A stretch of DNA of 64,000 bases from Stercorarius parasiticus (taxonomy: Eukaryota; Chordata; Aves; Charadriiformes; Stercorariidae): positions 225,305-289,304 of the forward strand of contig VWZL01000467.1 in assembly GCA_013396915.1 (NCBI GenBank). The letters run 5' to 3'. The position numbers were made by a program, and so were the translations under genes. Shown here piece after piece: positions 1 through 12,402 of this stretch (the first letter of the stretch is position 1; each line of letters starts with the position of its first letter). The notes under the pieces are model-generated. The model did not search any database. It was not told where the DNA came from and saw only the letters and a list, made by a program, of their open reading frames with translations.

Positions 1-14
1 AAAAAAAAAAAAAA
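1..14. repeat. poly(A) run at window edge
   Basis: Fourteen adenines open the window. They could be the end of a simple repeat or of a retroposed tail, but the sequence to the left is absent, so the origin cannot be decided. Confidence 0.6.
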
Positions 15-2207
15 GAAGTTGTGTGATATTACTTCTCAGGTATTGGTGTTTTATATGCACAATTTAGAGGAAATGCTGCTTCATATTTCTGTGCGAGTCT
101 GTACTTCCAGTGCTATATATTTTTCCTCCCTAAGAACACAGGTATCCCATGGAAGGATACAATTTCCCTTGATATTAACTTTCCCCTATATCTCAGAAGC
201 AGTTTCTTTAGCAGGCCTCCCAGGAGATCTGCCCATCAGCCGTAGCCATCACCTAGGTATTGCCTGTGTTTTGGTGGCACTCATGCATCAGAAATGGCAA
301 GGTTGAACAATGTGGCAAGCAATTTCTGCTCTCATTTGCTCAAACATGCTTATTGCATGCAAATTTTTGCCTTTAAGCAGTACTGCCCAGGGCTTTCTCA
401 AAAGAGAAAATGTGAGGCTTGTACGTAGGTGTAAATGGAGATGGTTGGAGATGGTTTCTAAGGGTTCAGCGTTTGGTGGGGTGAAGCTGGTGCAAAGAGA
501 AAGAAATGGAGATAGTGGCAGGTAACAGAACTGATAGGACTGTAAGGGCTACTAGTAATCCCTCTGGCCAGAGGAGCTGGAGGTAGCCTAGTCGTCTGTC
601 TGCTTTTCTCTTCTGAGGCAGAGAACAACAGCACATTCTGGGAAGAAAATCACAGACCAAAAGTAAATATGACAAAAGAAAGGCAAATAATTAGCCAGAT
701 GTCTCTTTATTTGTAAGAGAGCATCTGCTGTCATCAGAAAGAAAGTAACTTTCTGTCTCCCAGGGGTGAGAAGGAAATTTGACCTCTATAAAGATCCAAA
801 ATCCAGATGTCAAATAAAAAGAAACCCTCTTCTTTTATTTTTTTATTTTTTAAACTGTCTTTATTTTTAGCAAGTTTTATGACTGTTGAAGGCTCGGGGT
901 TAGCAAGGCTGAACCTAGTCAATGAGACTGCAGAGTACAGCAGATAACGGTATCTTTGATCAATCAGGCAAAGCAGATAAAGATGCACTGCAAAAAATTG
1001 GCCCGAGAGCCAGAGAAATACCTTTTTTTTCTGTCATTCATCAGTTCCTGGGATGAGACTTGTAGAAATTAATCAGCATTGGGGTGGAAGGTGAGGGAGA
1101 TACAGGCTGATGACATGTACCTTGTCTGTAAGCTTATGACAGGCTTTGGTTCAGTCATTTCAGATGAGGCCTCCCAGGTCACTGGAGTGCCCATTTCTGC
1201 CTCGAAAAGGCGGTGTTGGGATGCCGTCTTCTTATTAGTGTCAGGTAGAAATCTTTGCCAGAAATAGGAGGACAGTCTCCAGGTACCTTGTTAGATACCT
1301 AAGATGTGACAATCACAGCAGCAAATAATACAAAGCATTTCATGCCTCAAGAAAGACTTTGCTGTCTCATAAAAAAGGGTTTGCAGAGATTCTGCAGCCA
1401 GGGCAACTGTTCTTTTCTAGCAGTTCAAACTTGGGAAAAAACATGCAAGCAGGTACACATTTAGAAGAGCTGCTGTGCAGCTTCCACAAGCTATAGACTA
1501 ATGACAACTTGGCTTTGGACAGGAGCTATCAACCCATTATTGTCTTTCTATTATAACTATAGAAACCAGCGTCCTTGGTGTTTGTCCATTCAGCAGTGAG
1601 CACCATGGTACCTGGTCTGTGACACCTGCAATGCACTGACAAGCATAAACAGCAAGTCATATTCCTGATACTCTGTCTGTGCAGAAAGTGACTTTGGTAA
1701 GATAGGAAGAGTAGTATCAACGCAATGTATAATCTCAGTGCTTGTATTATGCAAAATGTTGTTTCAGTTAATGTTTCAGACTGCCGCATACTTTATGTTT
1801 ATCTTGTATAGAAAGTCCAGGTGGCTTATGGTTTCTACCACAATGCTCAGGTTAAATACCACGCAAAATATTTTAAAGGGCATCGTGTATTTCTGCCGCC
1901 TTATCCCTGCTTACACTTGGAAAGAGATGAGCTGTGTTTTCCCCAAGCAGAAGAGGGTTAGCTTTGCTTCTGGCCCAGCCAGCACTGCTCAGACCAGGAG
2001 TGATGCCGGGTGGCGTCCGACTTGGATGGCAGCTCAGACACATAACATATGTTGTAGGAGACACCTTGCAGAAGAGACAGTGTCCCTTACACTGTAAATC
2101 AGAGATCCAAAGCTTGTGTACACATGTGAACCCGTTGGACAGTATGCTTATGGTGGTGTTCTGCACCCCAAGGCCACCATATCAGAAAGCTTGCACAAGA
2201 GATGGTT
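15..2207. other. spacer with no recognised gene
   Basis: Unique-looking, moderately AT-rich DNA. Open frames are short and overlap one another on both strands, and none resembles a known protein. I see no CR1, tRNA or satellite here. Confidence 0.6.
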
Positions 2208-2431
2208 CACAGAATCGCACAGCATCACAGAATGGTTCGGGTTGGAAGGCACCTTAAAGATCATCTGGTTCCAACTCCCCTGCCGTGGGCAGGGACACCT
2301 CCCACTAGACCAGGTTGCTCAAAGCCCCATCCAGCCTGGCTTTGAATGCTTCCAGGGATGGGACATCCACAACTTCCCTGGGCAACCTGTTCCAGTGCCT
2401 CACCATCCTTACCATAAAGAATTTCTTCCTG
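2208..2431 (-). mobile_element. CR1 LINE, 3' end fragment (copy 1)
   Basis: The plus strand reads CR1 backwards. It starts with degraded CACAGAATC tail repeats, then GGTTCGGGTTGGAAGG, then the conserved block that includes CACTAGACCAGGTTGCTCAA and the stretch ending near AAGAATTTCTTCCT. Only about 220 bp of the 3' end remain, covering the last part of the ORF2 C-terminus and the 3' UTR. The tail repeats carry several substitutions (CGCACAGCATC), so the copy is fairly old. No target-site duplication is evident. Confidence 0.93.
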
Positions 2432-5400
2432 GATGATTGTCATCGCTTGAGTGCACTGGAGAAGAGCTGTTGTAAAAGGGCCACTGGAGGGGAACCAATG
2501 ACGCATGCAAGCTGGTAGCACACAGCTAATGTGTAACTGCAAGGTCACAGAGCCTTACACTTGGCCCAGAGGTAGGGTCACCTCCAACACTCTTCCCATC
2601 AGTTGTGGTAGCAATCTGACTGCAGTTCACATTTAGCAATGCAGGACAAGGTTACAGCTGTGTTTGAGGCATGTCTCTCCCCCATCCCATACCTCGTCCC
2701 ACCTTCTCAGACTTTGCTCACTGAATCACTGACGTTACAGTAATGTGAACATCTTCAAGGGATTTTTGCCTATACCGAGCTGAGATCTGTGCTTTGACTG
2801 AGATCTGTGTTTTTTTCTTCTGGATGGTTAAGAGTGAAGTTGCTACACCAAGTAAGGAACAACAATAGTAATAAAAAGTAGTGTAATATTTTTTAAAGCG
2901 CAATAACTCCGTACTTACTCCTGCTGAGATACACCTTACTATGAAGCTTATGTCACTGATGGAACTGTTCATTTGAGCGAGGCAAAGCAGCAGGGACATT
3001 ATAATTAATAATGCTTAGCAGGAAACAAGTTATTGTGCTTGGGGTGAGAAGGGGGAAAACTGTTCTCAATTATTTTTTGAAGAGTTAATTGGTAGTAGGC
3101 AAAGATCTGCTGCATTGAGACAGCAGGTGCTGCTTTATGACTACATTAACGTTAATGATATCCTCTGGACACATATGAATACAGTTTAACCTATTTCTTT
3201 CTCATGGAATTTCTGTGAGTGGATGTGTGTTTTGGTTTCAGTTATTTCTGGAGTGCCGCCACAGAGCACTTGGACAGATATTGACCCCAAATTTGCACAG
3301 ACGTTTGCAAGTAGTTTTATAAAACCAGGTAACTTTTGTAACTGCCAGTCACCCCAGGACAGACTTTGTAGAATAAAAGTTCAAGGAAATGGGTAAAAGG
3401 GGCTGCTTCTCTGGCATAAAATCATTCCTAGGGGTTGCATAACATTTCTAACAATGCCTGTTTAAGTTTTCCTAGGTGAGCTTAACAATAGTACCTGGGA
3501 TCTAACTGTTTATTCTCTACTTTTATCGCTGAAACCTCTCTTCTTCTGGCATACTGTTAAAAAAGTACTCTGGCAGCAATTTAAACCTGAGATGAACAGG
3601 TATTAAAATTGTATTCCTCTAAGCAAAGCATGCCGTAGCCCATCAAAACATGATACATGCTAGAAAAGGTAAACCGGTGGCTCCATGGAGCTTCAAGTAG
3701 TCTCATTTCAGTCCTGCTCCACATTTGAAGTTTTGTTATGAGCCTTTATTCCCTTTTTTTCCCCTGTGCTTTTTGCATATCTAGTTTGGCAAACCTACAC
3801 TGTCCAGCAATACGCTTCAGACACCCTTCAAGATATTCATATTTTTCATAAGGTGCTTGTTTTGAACAAAGCCATCAGCTCCAGTCAAAATCTGGGTGGA
3901 ACTGTAGCAGGCAAAAATGCCGTGGAAGGATAGTCCTTGGAGCTGGGTGTGGACAAAGCTGCCATTAGAGAAACCCACCGGGCAGAGGGTGTTTTCTGAA
4001 AGCCAAACCTCATTTTTAATAAGATTACCAGATGGGTCCTGTGACCTGTTAGAAGTCTTCCCCCACAGATCTAGTGATAACAAAATGGGAGAAAAAATCT
4101 TGCATGCCGGTAAAGACCAAGAGAGTTGTACGCAGCTCATGTATATTTGCCCATTACAGCATGGGTGCAATGCCAAGTAAGCTATTTCATAATTCCCTGA
4201 AGGATGAAACACGAGTAATGAGGAAGGGAGGGAAGACTCTGTATAAAATCATAGGAGGGAGACTGGGACCCTATGTATTCATCCGTTTTGGAAATGGCAT
4301 CTCTAGGACGCAAGCCTGTTCCGTGAGCTATAGGAATTGGAGAAAGAAACCAGGACCAGCAGTGGCTGGAGAAGACAGAGAAGAGGTACAAAGCAGCTGA
4401 TGGAGCTGGGCTGCGGTGAAGAACTACTAGGAAATCCTATCCATCCCACAGATCCAAACCTAGTGTTTTGGGGTTTCCAGGTTCCTTGGTAGCACATACC
4501 TGTGAAACCCATTGACAATACAACTATCTCCTTGCATCATACGGTCTCCCTATGGCATGGCTTTGTGTATAAAATAATAACTTCTTATTATTGCTATTGC
4601 AAATACATCCTGTTTAATTCAAATTGTGGAGATGTTACCAGTCCTGCTGGTGACGTGTAGAGATGAATGCAGTTGTATATAATCAAATTTTCTCAGTTCA
4701 TCTCTTTAAAAATGTCAGAAAATGCATGTGCACAAACACATGTCAGTTGAACATTAGGGCTGTAAAGTCAAACAGTCGAGAGACAGGAAATACCTGAGCT
4801 TGCCAGTATTTCTAAATGGGATACATCTTCCTCCTTTGGTAGGTTTTCACCGTGCTCTGCCATTTAATCATCTGGGTTAGCAACGGAATGGATTTTTTAC
4901 GTTGCTTTCACGATTCTTCACTATTGTTTATAGTATAGCTCCTAGTAAATCCTAATGGGATACTAATTTTTTAAGATCTTAACTTCCTCTTCTTTACAGC
5001 TTTTAAAATAAAATGAAATGGTTAGATTTCAGTTAAACAGACCCTTATTAAAGCAGGAGCTAGTCTGATAATGACTTAAATTGGTGCTATGTGGCCATCA
5101 CATGTTGTTTTATAAGCATTCAATTATAATTAAGAAGTGGCTAATAGACAATTAATATACAGGATTACACACTTAGCTAATTAGATGATTTTAATTTTTT
5201 TTTTTGTTAGATTAAAATGTACAGGACCCCATAAATCACTATTAGAGACTGTTTAATAAGCCTGAACCCTCAATTTTCTCCCTGTCAATCAGGAACGGAG
5301 CCGCTGACTTTTCCTCTCACCCAGTGAGACTTGTCATGTGGAAGAACCGCTGCGTTCAGAATGAGCTGAAACACCCTCAACTCCCAAACCTCGCAACAGT

Positions 5401-6717
5401 TTGCAGGACATCACAGCTCACGTCTGTGCTCTTGTGCTCTCCTCTGCTCATTGAGATGCTCAGCTCCTGCCCTTGCACATGAAATGGGACATTCCTTAGT
5501 GTTCCCCTTGTCCCCAAAACTTTTGCAGTCTTTTGCTTGATTCCTGTGAGGGACGGGGATTTTGCACGTGGCTTTTTGCAACCCTTGGGAAGAAGGTGCT
5601 TATTTTTAACATGAGTCTTTCAGTTCTGCCAGGCTGATCCCCTTTAGGCATCCGCGGACAAGCAGCAGTCATTGGCTGGGCAGCACCTTCCCTTGCAGGG
5701 TGTGAGCCAAGCTGAGCTGGAGGGCTCTGCTAAGGTGTGAGGCTTTGCTTTAGCCACCTAATCGAGGAGATGAACCACTGCAGACAACTCTGCAGTCAGT
5801 GCAGGTAGAGGCAGCTACGTCTTTAAGAGGTGGCACACCATGTCCGTCAACAGCGCGGGCCAGGAAGGATTCACCTCCAGACTGTAGACACCTCCTTTGA
5901 GATGTTTACATGTGCCTACAGCACAGCGAAGCACCAGAGACCTAATTAGTGCAGTAATGAGAGCTGGAGCATCACTTAACTGATGAGCCACCAAGGACTC
6001 AAGTCTGGTTTGGAGTTTGTGGGTATCAGAGATCAGGGCCAGCAGGTTTGGCACAGTCTGGTGGCAGGTCTGCCTCTTGGAGTGGCCCCTGGAGTCCCCG
6101 TGGGTTACCCCATGGTCACACATGGCATGTTGAGGTAACTGTAATTTGTCCCAGTGGAGGGGAAGATCAAAGAATTCCTTCGGATGCAATGTCAGCTCTG
6201 CACCTCCATCGCCCCTGGTGAGTGTGCCTCTGTCCTCTCCACAAAAACAAGTGCACCGGTGATTATTACTGCTAGTACTTAATCATCAATAAACAACTAA
6301 TGGGCTTTTTCAGCAACACATAGTGCACTGTAAAGTTTGGTCCGACAGAGTGACACAGTAGTGGGGCTGTGAGTATTTGTTGGCAAGGCTCACAAGCAGT
6401 ATATCACAGAGACGCAGCACAAAGGAATAGCGTTGACAGACAACGGCTTAGAGTTGACCAAGAGAATGCACATGGGTTTGATATGTTTTTTAAAATATTC
6501 ATAGCTGAAGTAGAAAGAATGCAAGGTGGGCATGAGATCTAAGATGGAACAACACAAAGCCTGACATCTCTGTAAGATGTCACTTACCAGGAAAAGGCAA
6601 ATGTTTTGCTTCAGCTTGTGAACGATGCGTGTATTACAATCGTGGGAATAAATAAGAGTGGGCTTCTTTACTGGAGTGCTCTTCGTGTTCGAAGTACTTT
6701 AAAGTAAGAACTAATTT
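2432..6717. other. spacer with two exon-like segments and an AT-rich patch
   Basis: No recognised gene. Positions 3242-3328 and 6155-6217 each lie between a plausible acceptor and donor on the plus strand and stay open in a compatible phase (see findings). Positions 5120-5220 are AT-rich with several TAATTA-type homeodomain-like sites. Overlapping open frames at about 3817-4400 on both strands match nothing I know and are probably chance. Confidence 0.5.
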
Positions 6718-6875
6718 GGATGGATGCCACTTCCCTGGAAGCGTTCAAGGCCAGGTTGGATGGGGCTTTGAGCAACCTGATCTAGTGGGAGGTGTCCCTG
6801 CCCACGGCAGGGAGTTGGAACTAGATGATCTTTAGGGTCCCTTCCAACCCGAACCATTCTATGATTCTGTGACTC
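6718..6875 (+). mobile_element. CR1 LINE, 3' terminal fragment (copy 2)
   Basis: Sense-orientation CR1 beginning near GGATGCCACTTCCCTGGAAG and running through AGGCCAGGTTGGATGGGG, the GGTGTCCCTGCCCACGGCAG block and TTCCAACCCGAACC, ending in the tail ATTCTATGATTCTGTGACTC. It is about 155 bp long and belongs to the same general subfamily as copies 1, 3, 5 and 7. It has no coding capacity beyond the last residues of ORF2. Confidence 0.92.
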
Positions 6876-9800
6876 TAATTTCTCTTGACAGCTTGCACCA
6901 GAAAGTCAGTTTCCCAAACTCACTGAGAACCTGAGGAAATGGGGGTATGGGAATAGATGTCCAACGTCTAAAACGAATTTAGGACCAGATTAAAGGTATA
7001 AAAGTAGATATTTCCACCTCTCATTTCAGCTCTCAGCTGACCCAGCCTGGCTGGTGTTGACATGAGTATGCAGAGTCTGGTGTTTTGCACAGCATTGCAC
7101 GCGTGAGGGCTACACCGAGGCACACTGGCAGCAGCACTGTGATGCTGTCTCTGAAAGGGCAATTAGTCCAAATAGATGGTGGCATAGGTGTGTTCCTCAA
7201 GCTATTTATCTGTCTGAAAAAAACCCCAAACTGCTCTGAAGGTTCTAATTACTGATTTTTACTCTGCTGACCAAGGGAACTCATCTCTTCCTGGCCAGAA
7301 TACAGTGCTGAGAAATCACGTTCTCCTTCCGGACACTTCACTGCATCAAAAACTGAGAAAAGATTATTTTTACTCCCTATCCACTTATTCAGGTCAGGAG
7401 ATGATTCAAGAGCACTCAAATATGCAAGGATCTTTTTAGTGACTCAGTGGGATTTGCATCCAGGCTTAATGCCCTGGAGAACAGCGGATGAATGTGAGGT
7501 GAGACCAGCCTGTGCTGACATGAACAAAGGCTGGTGTTTCAGAAGCACAAATGGAACTGGGGTGGTAGAAAGTGGCAGTGGATGCCTTTGGCTTTATCAA
7601 ATACAGAGAAAAAGAGAGAAGATTGCTCCAAGTTCAAAGAAACATTATGTTTTTACCAAAAAAACCCAGATTATTCTGATTGCGGGTACTTTAGCAGGTC
7701 AAGCAAAGGAAGGAAAGGGTTCAGACTTACTGTAGGTACATGCCACTGTTCCTAATGGGAAGGAGGATGGGATGGGGTCTCCAGGGCCCTTCCCACAAGA
7801 TCTTCATGGCAGCAGTTCAGCCCTCGGTCTCCCTTCCATTTCCAACCCATCACTGGATGGTGACCTTTTGCAGCCCAGCATGGAGCTGAGTTTCCAAACT
7901 GGAGAATATTGTATATCCATGTGGGATCATCCACTCTCTCCCACTGGATCCTTTACAGAATGAGATAATCACTGAGAAGAAGGACAGCAAGGTCAGCTGA
8001 ACAGCCTGGTGGAAGATGTGCAGGTAGGATGCGGCATATGGCTTTGGTTCCAATTAATATTTAATTCTTTGTATAGTGAAATAGCTTCACCTGGAGAAAT
8101 TGAGTAGTCTGAAGCTGTGAACAAAGCACTCAGCTGGGAAGTTAGTTCAAACCCTTCTTACAGAGCAGGGGTTACTTGTCTCCTGGCAGGGAGAGAAACA
8201 CACTCAGCATTATTTCTGCCTTTGTAATCCTGTGAATGACAACTCAGTCCTTTTGAGAGTCCAGCTCAGAAATCAGTGTAGCTGCTATAAAAAAATCTGC
8301 AGTGAGCTGTTGCAGCATTTCCAATTCTGATGCATGTCTCCGTGTATGCACATACACATCTCATGGTGTTCACTAAATTTGATCCAAATATATTAGTATT
8401 TGAAATCATACTTCTCAGCAAATGAATGGCTTGCCAAAACAACTTTATCCAACTTTAAGGAAAATATTGCATAAGAAAAGGCAAAGGTACACTGCTAACT
8501 TAGTTCTCAGCGTCTCTGGATTCAGCAGGCTCTGTCTGCTGATCAGTCCTATGCTGCACTTGTCTCTATTAACACAGTTTCCACTCAGCTTTTAGACCTT
8601 AAATTGTTCATCAAAGGTCTGTTTCAGTGGTCCACAGCCTCAGTTCTTCAGAAGTTCAGATAAGCTATTTAAGTCATCTCTTCTGAAAACTGCTGCACCT
8701 GGGCAGCACCCTTAAATTCCCATCTGATGGAAGGCCAAGCACAAGCACCCCATGATATCTTTTTCTTTCTCGTTTGAGGATATTTTCCTGCTCTCCTTTG
8801 CAGGATCCTGGCGCTTGAATAGAGGAGAGTGCTCACTGGGGAGTTGCCATAGTAACCTGTGATGGTTTTTTTTTTTGTTGTCTGAAATTAAATATAAGCG
8901 AGGGAGAAATTACAGAGAAGAATTTTACACCTGAGTTTATCATCTTTGCATAACACCAAAGCTGAACTGTACCTCCAACTTCCTAAAGCAATAACAGTCA
9001 CCTTGAGGCTGATGTCAAGTTGGTAATTTTTCCTGGAAATTAACTGCTGTATTTATTATTCAAGAACACTGATTAGAAAAAAATATTTCCACATCTGAAA
9101 GATGTAGCAAATAAGAAAGGGAATGAGATCATTAGAAATGTAAAGACATGGAAGTGGGAATAGCTGCTACCAATAATATCTAAACTTGCAATGCATGAAT
9201 GCCCTGCATGTTCTATTTTCTTCTTAATAGGGTTCAGTGATAGTCTGCTCTTAACCTTGTAGTTGAAGAAAAACTCCAAACCCACGTTGTCCTTGGAAAA
9301 TAACTTCAGGTCTCACAGCATATACAAGGAAGTGATTTTTGAATATATCAATATCAGTTCAGCAACAAATACAATTCAAACATTTGGAATAAAAACAAAG
9401 TTTGTTTTAAGAGGGTGTGATGGAGAAAGAATCCACCCAAATGGCTCTCAGTTATGAGCATCAAAGGCAGATCGGGAAGTCTGGGTTCAGGAAAGGGCAT
9501 GAGAGCTGAGCTACCAGAAAGGTCATTTCCATGAGAAATAACCCAAAACCACAACGCTGGGAAAAAATCAAAGAGAGTCCTCGGAGGCCAGCGGGGAAGG
9601 AGCGCAGAAGGGGGTGGTACAAGGAGGATGTGCAGGAGCCCCCAGCCCCCATGGGGAGTGTGAGGGGCTGGTTCTGGGGCGAGATCCCCCCCAGCGCTCA
9701 CATCACAGTGGGTCCCCTCTGTCCCCTGCTGCCACCCTCGTTGCCACGGACACCCCGGCAGCAGGTGTCTCAGAGAGAGCTGCTTGGCAGGAGTGCAGGC

Positions 9801-11340
9801 AGAGGGAAGACCACCAGCCCCGGTGAGTAGGTAAGTACAAGCTGGGGTGTAATTTAGGGCTGCTGAATTACCCATCCTGGCTCAATTTTGTGTGGGTTTC
9901 CCCCAGCTGGCTGCCCTGCCCGCCCACCCCAGCTGCCCAGCATTTCCCGGGATTATTTAGTTTAGAGATGAGGGGAAACGATACAGGAGGTGGGAGAAGT
10001 GGAAGCGCCTCTCTGAAGCCTGGGTCGATGTCTCCCTGGCAGTGCAAAAGAGCTGACAGAGATGCTGTCAAATTTAATTGTCCCCGAGATAATGTCCTTC
10101 AATGCCGTATATATTATATGTTTCTGTTTATCCTGAAAACATGCCACCTAAACACTTTAAATATAAGTGACTTTAACAACTCCAGCTGCCCGCCACAGTG
10201 GTCTGGGCTTATGGTGCTGCATGTTTTCTGCTTCTCATCTGGATATTTAGGGGTCAGTCCCGCCTGTGGCTGATTTACCACCCCATCCTGGGGCTGACGG
10301 TAAAAATTCTGGGACTGGGATGCCCCGAGGGAATGGGATGGGTTGGAAAGGCTGTGAGGGAGAGGGTGCAAGGGAGGGAGTGATATACGGCTCTGAACAT
10401 GGCATAAGTAGAAACAAAAACCTTCAAAACTGGGAGTTTTTGGGGAAATCCCTTTTAGTAGAGGAACGATACTGTGAAAACACGAGTCTGATGTGAGATA
10501 AACCAGACGGTGATGCAGGAGACACCCCTGAAAATCAGGGGACCCTATTGCAGTAAAATCAAGTGTTACTGCAAACAGACCTATATTGCAATTGCTCTCT
10601 TCTGCATTAAGGGATTTTGGATTTTGAATGTGACAGATAATTCGCTGAGCTTTTGGACAAACTTAGAAAGGAGGCAAAGGAGGCATCTGTGGATGTTGGC
10701 TCTCAGAAGTAACCTGGAGGAGCCCAGCCTGAAGATGCAGTGCTGTGTGGCGGAGATGGCAGGGAAAGGGGGCAGCGGCAGGTTTTGCGAAGGAGAGGGC
10801 AAAAACAGGGCAGGGGGTGCACAGTGTGATGGCAGAGCTGGAGGGTATGAGGAGCTTGTGCATGGTTGTCACCCCATGCCTAACACTCAGGGCAGAGACA
10901 TGGGGGCAAAATTCATGAAGGTAAAGCTCTCCTCACTGACGGAAAAGCAGAACTGGGTTTCACAAGGGGCAGGAGGAAAGCTGAGGGACCTCAGGGGGGA
11001 AAAGGGGTAGGCCTGGGTGAAATTTGACAACGAACTTTTTTTTTTTTTAACTAGAAAAAGGCATATTTGTGCTGTTAGAAACACTGCACAGAAACCTTAA
11101 GAACTCCAACAATTTGGTTATAAAAAATCATTCAGCCTCAGTTCAAATGACTTCATCTTGAAAAACACACAAATTTAATTCTGGTAAAAACTGCAGAAAA
11201 TAAGATTGTCTTTGGCATTAACCCCATTATTTTTTTTGGCTGTTTTTCTCTTTTGTTCATGTAAAAAGACTGAAATCCTTCACTTGCCCAGGTTTACTTA
11301 TGACTAGCAGGTGGTTTAAGTGGCAATGTTTTGGGCAGAG

Positions 11341-11359
11341 GGAAGGAAGGAAGGAAGGA
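11341..11359. repeat. (GGAA)n microsatellite
   Basis: Four full GGAA units plus GGA. The GGAA core is also the ETS-factor recognition motif, but nothing here shows regulatory use. Confidence 0.85.
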
Positions 11360-12099
11360 TGTTGAGCAGATAAGTCTGAGGCTTCTGTGACTGAAATGAG
11401 AAGCACTGGAGGTACAGCCCAGCAGTATGGATTTTAAAGAGATGAGTTTTCTTCTGGTGATGTGAAAAAGAGGCAGGCAGACTGTAAGAAAGAGATAAGC
11501 AATCACTATTGCAAGCCTAGAAAGCAAGAAAAATAATAGAGCTATCAAAGGATATAAAGAAAAGAGTGATCGGGGAGAAATGAGAAGGAAAGACAGAGAA
11601 TTACCTATGGGTTGAGACAGTTTTTGGACTGTGGTGATGGGGACTTGTCAGAAAAACATGCAAAGAGCAATAGAGCTCTCCTAGTCCCAGTGGTCTGGGG
11701 CTGAGGTTGGGATTTTTAATTATTTGTGCATATTGTAGCATTCAGCTCTCTTCCTGTTCACAGTTCTGTGCATTTTAAGATTAAAAAACACAATGGCCAC
11801 CATATCTTTGTGGTGTCCTGTTAACACAGGCTACTGAGCATCAACAAGAAAAAGCTGCTCTTCAGACCAGTTTTTCAAGGTCATCCTTTAAAAATGGTTT
11901 CTTTTGAAAAGTTGGTTTCAGCCTCATAACGATTTTTAGTTTGTTTGTCACGCAGTTGGGAATGGACTATTCTGAGGTGCAAGATACTTTCACATCTTAC
12001 CCCCTTATTTGTCTGTAAAAATGAGATAGAGAGACAGGAGAGACCAGGTTTTATACCAGAACTTGCAGCGCTGCCACGGAGCTGCTTTGTCTACCTATG

Positions 12100-12122
12100 C
12101 CAATTTTCTCAGCTTCTATAAA
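12100..12122 (+). promoter_or_regulatory. possible CBY2 core promoter (CCAAT, then TATAAA)
   Basis: A CCAAT pentamer at 12100-12104 precedes TATAAA at 12117-12122. A start about 30 bp after the TATA would give a 5' UTR of roughly 250 nt before the CBY2 ATG. Both motifs are short and could be chance, and an upstream non-coding exon spliced to 12282 is an equally good model. Confidence 0.17.
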
Positions 12123-12281
12123 CTGTGTTTCTGGTGTATTCCTTACCTTCCAGAGTCAAAGGAGCAACACGGTCGACTGTGGGAACAGACTTCTTAGCTT
12201 GTTCTTGTCATCCAATGGACTTTAATTCTGACCTTGAATTTTGGCAGTAACTCTGTGCATTTGTGTTCCCTGTTCTTTCAG

Positions 12282-12402
12282 TTCCGATCAAGCTTCTCCA
12301 TCCCTGCTGTGTCACCTACTCCTTGCCAGTGGACAGTGGCCTCCTGCAGAAGTCCCGGAAGAAGTCTTTTCTCAGTCTTCCTCAATTCACTAAAGAAAGA
12401 CC
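12282..12402 (+). other. CBY2: CBY2 5' untranslated segment, with candidate splice acceptor
   Basis: A pyrimidine-rich tract ending in TGTTCTTTCAG puts a good acceptor AG at 12280-12281. The 121 nt that follow are open in the CBY2 frame until TAA at 12391-12393, three codons before the ATG. So even if an upstream exon is spliced here, translation of the CBY2 frame cannot run through from it. This supports 12403 as the true start. Confidence 0.45.

Larger units (their letters stand above)
6876..12281. other. spacer upstream of CBY2
   Basis: No recognised gene. The part around 9560-9830 is richer in G and C than its surroundings and gives overlapping open frames on both strands, which is what base composition alone would produce. 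A short (GGAA)n run lies at 11341-11359. The last few hundred bases may contain the CBY2 promoter or 5' UTR. Confidence 0.55.

Noticed and set aside
3817..4400. Overlapping frames on both strands, considered as ERICH6B exons because that gene lies near CBY2 in human
   Set aside because: The peptides do not match the ERICH6B domain as I remember it, and no consistent splice phases were found.
5815..6189. 124-residue minus-strand frame that looks protein-like
   Set aside because: Its start overlaps the plus-strand exon-like segment at 6155-6217 and no homology is recognised. Not strong enough to call.
9354..9875. 173-residue open frame on the minus strand
   Set aside because: It lies in the GC-rich patch where stops are rare, overlaps plus-strand frames, and is proline-rich low-complexity sequence with no known family.
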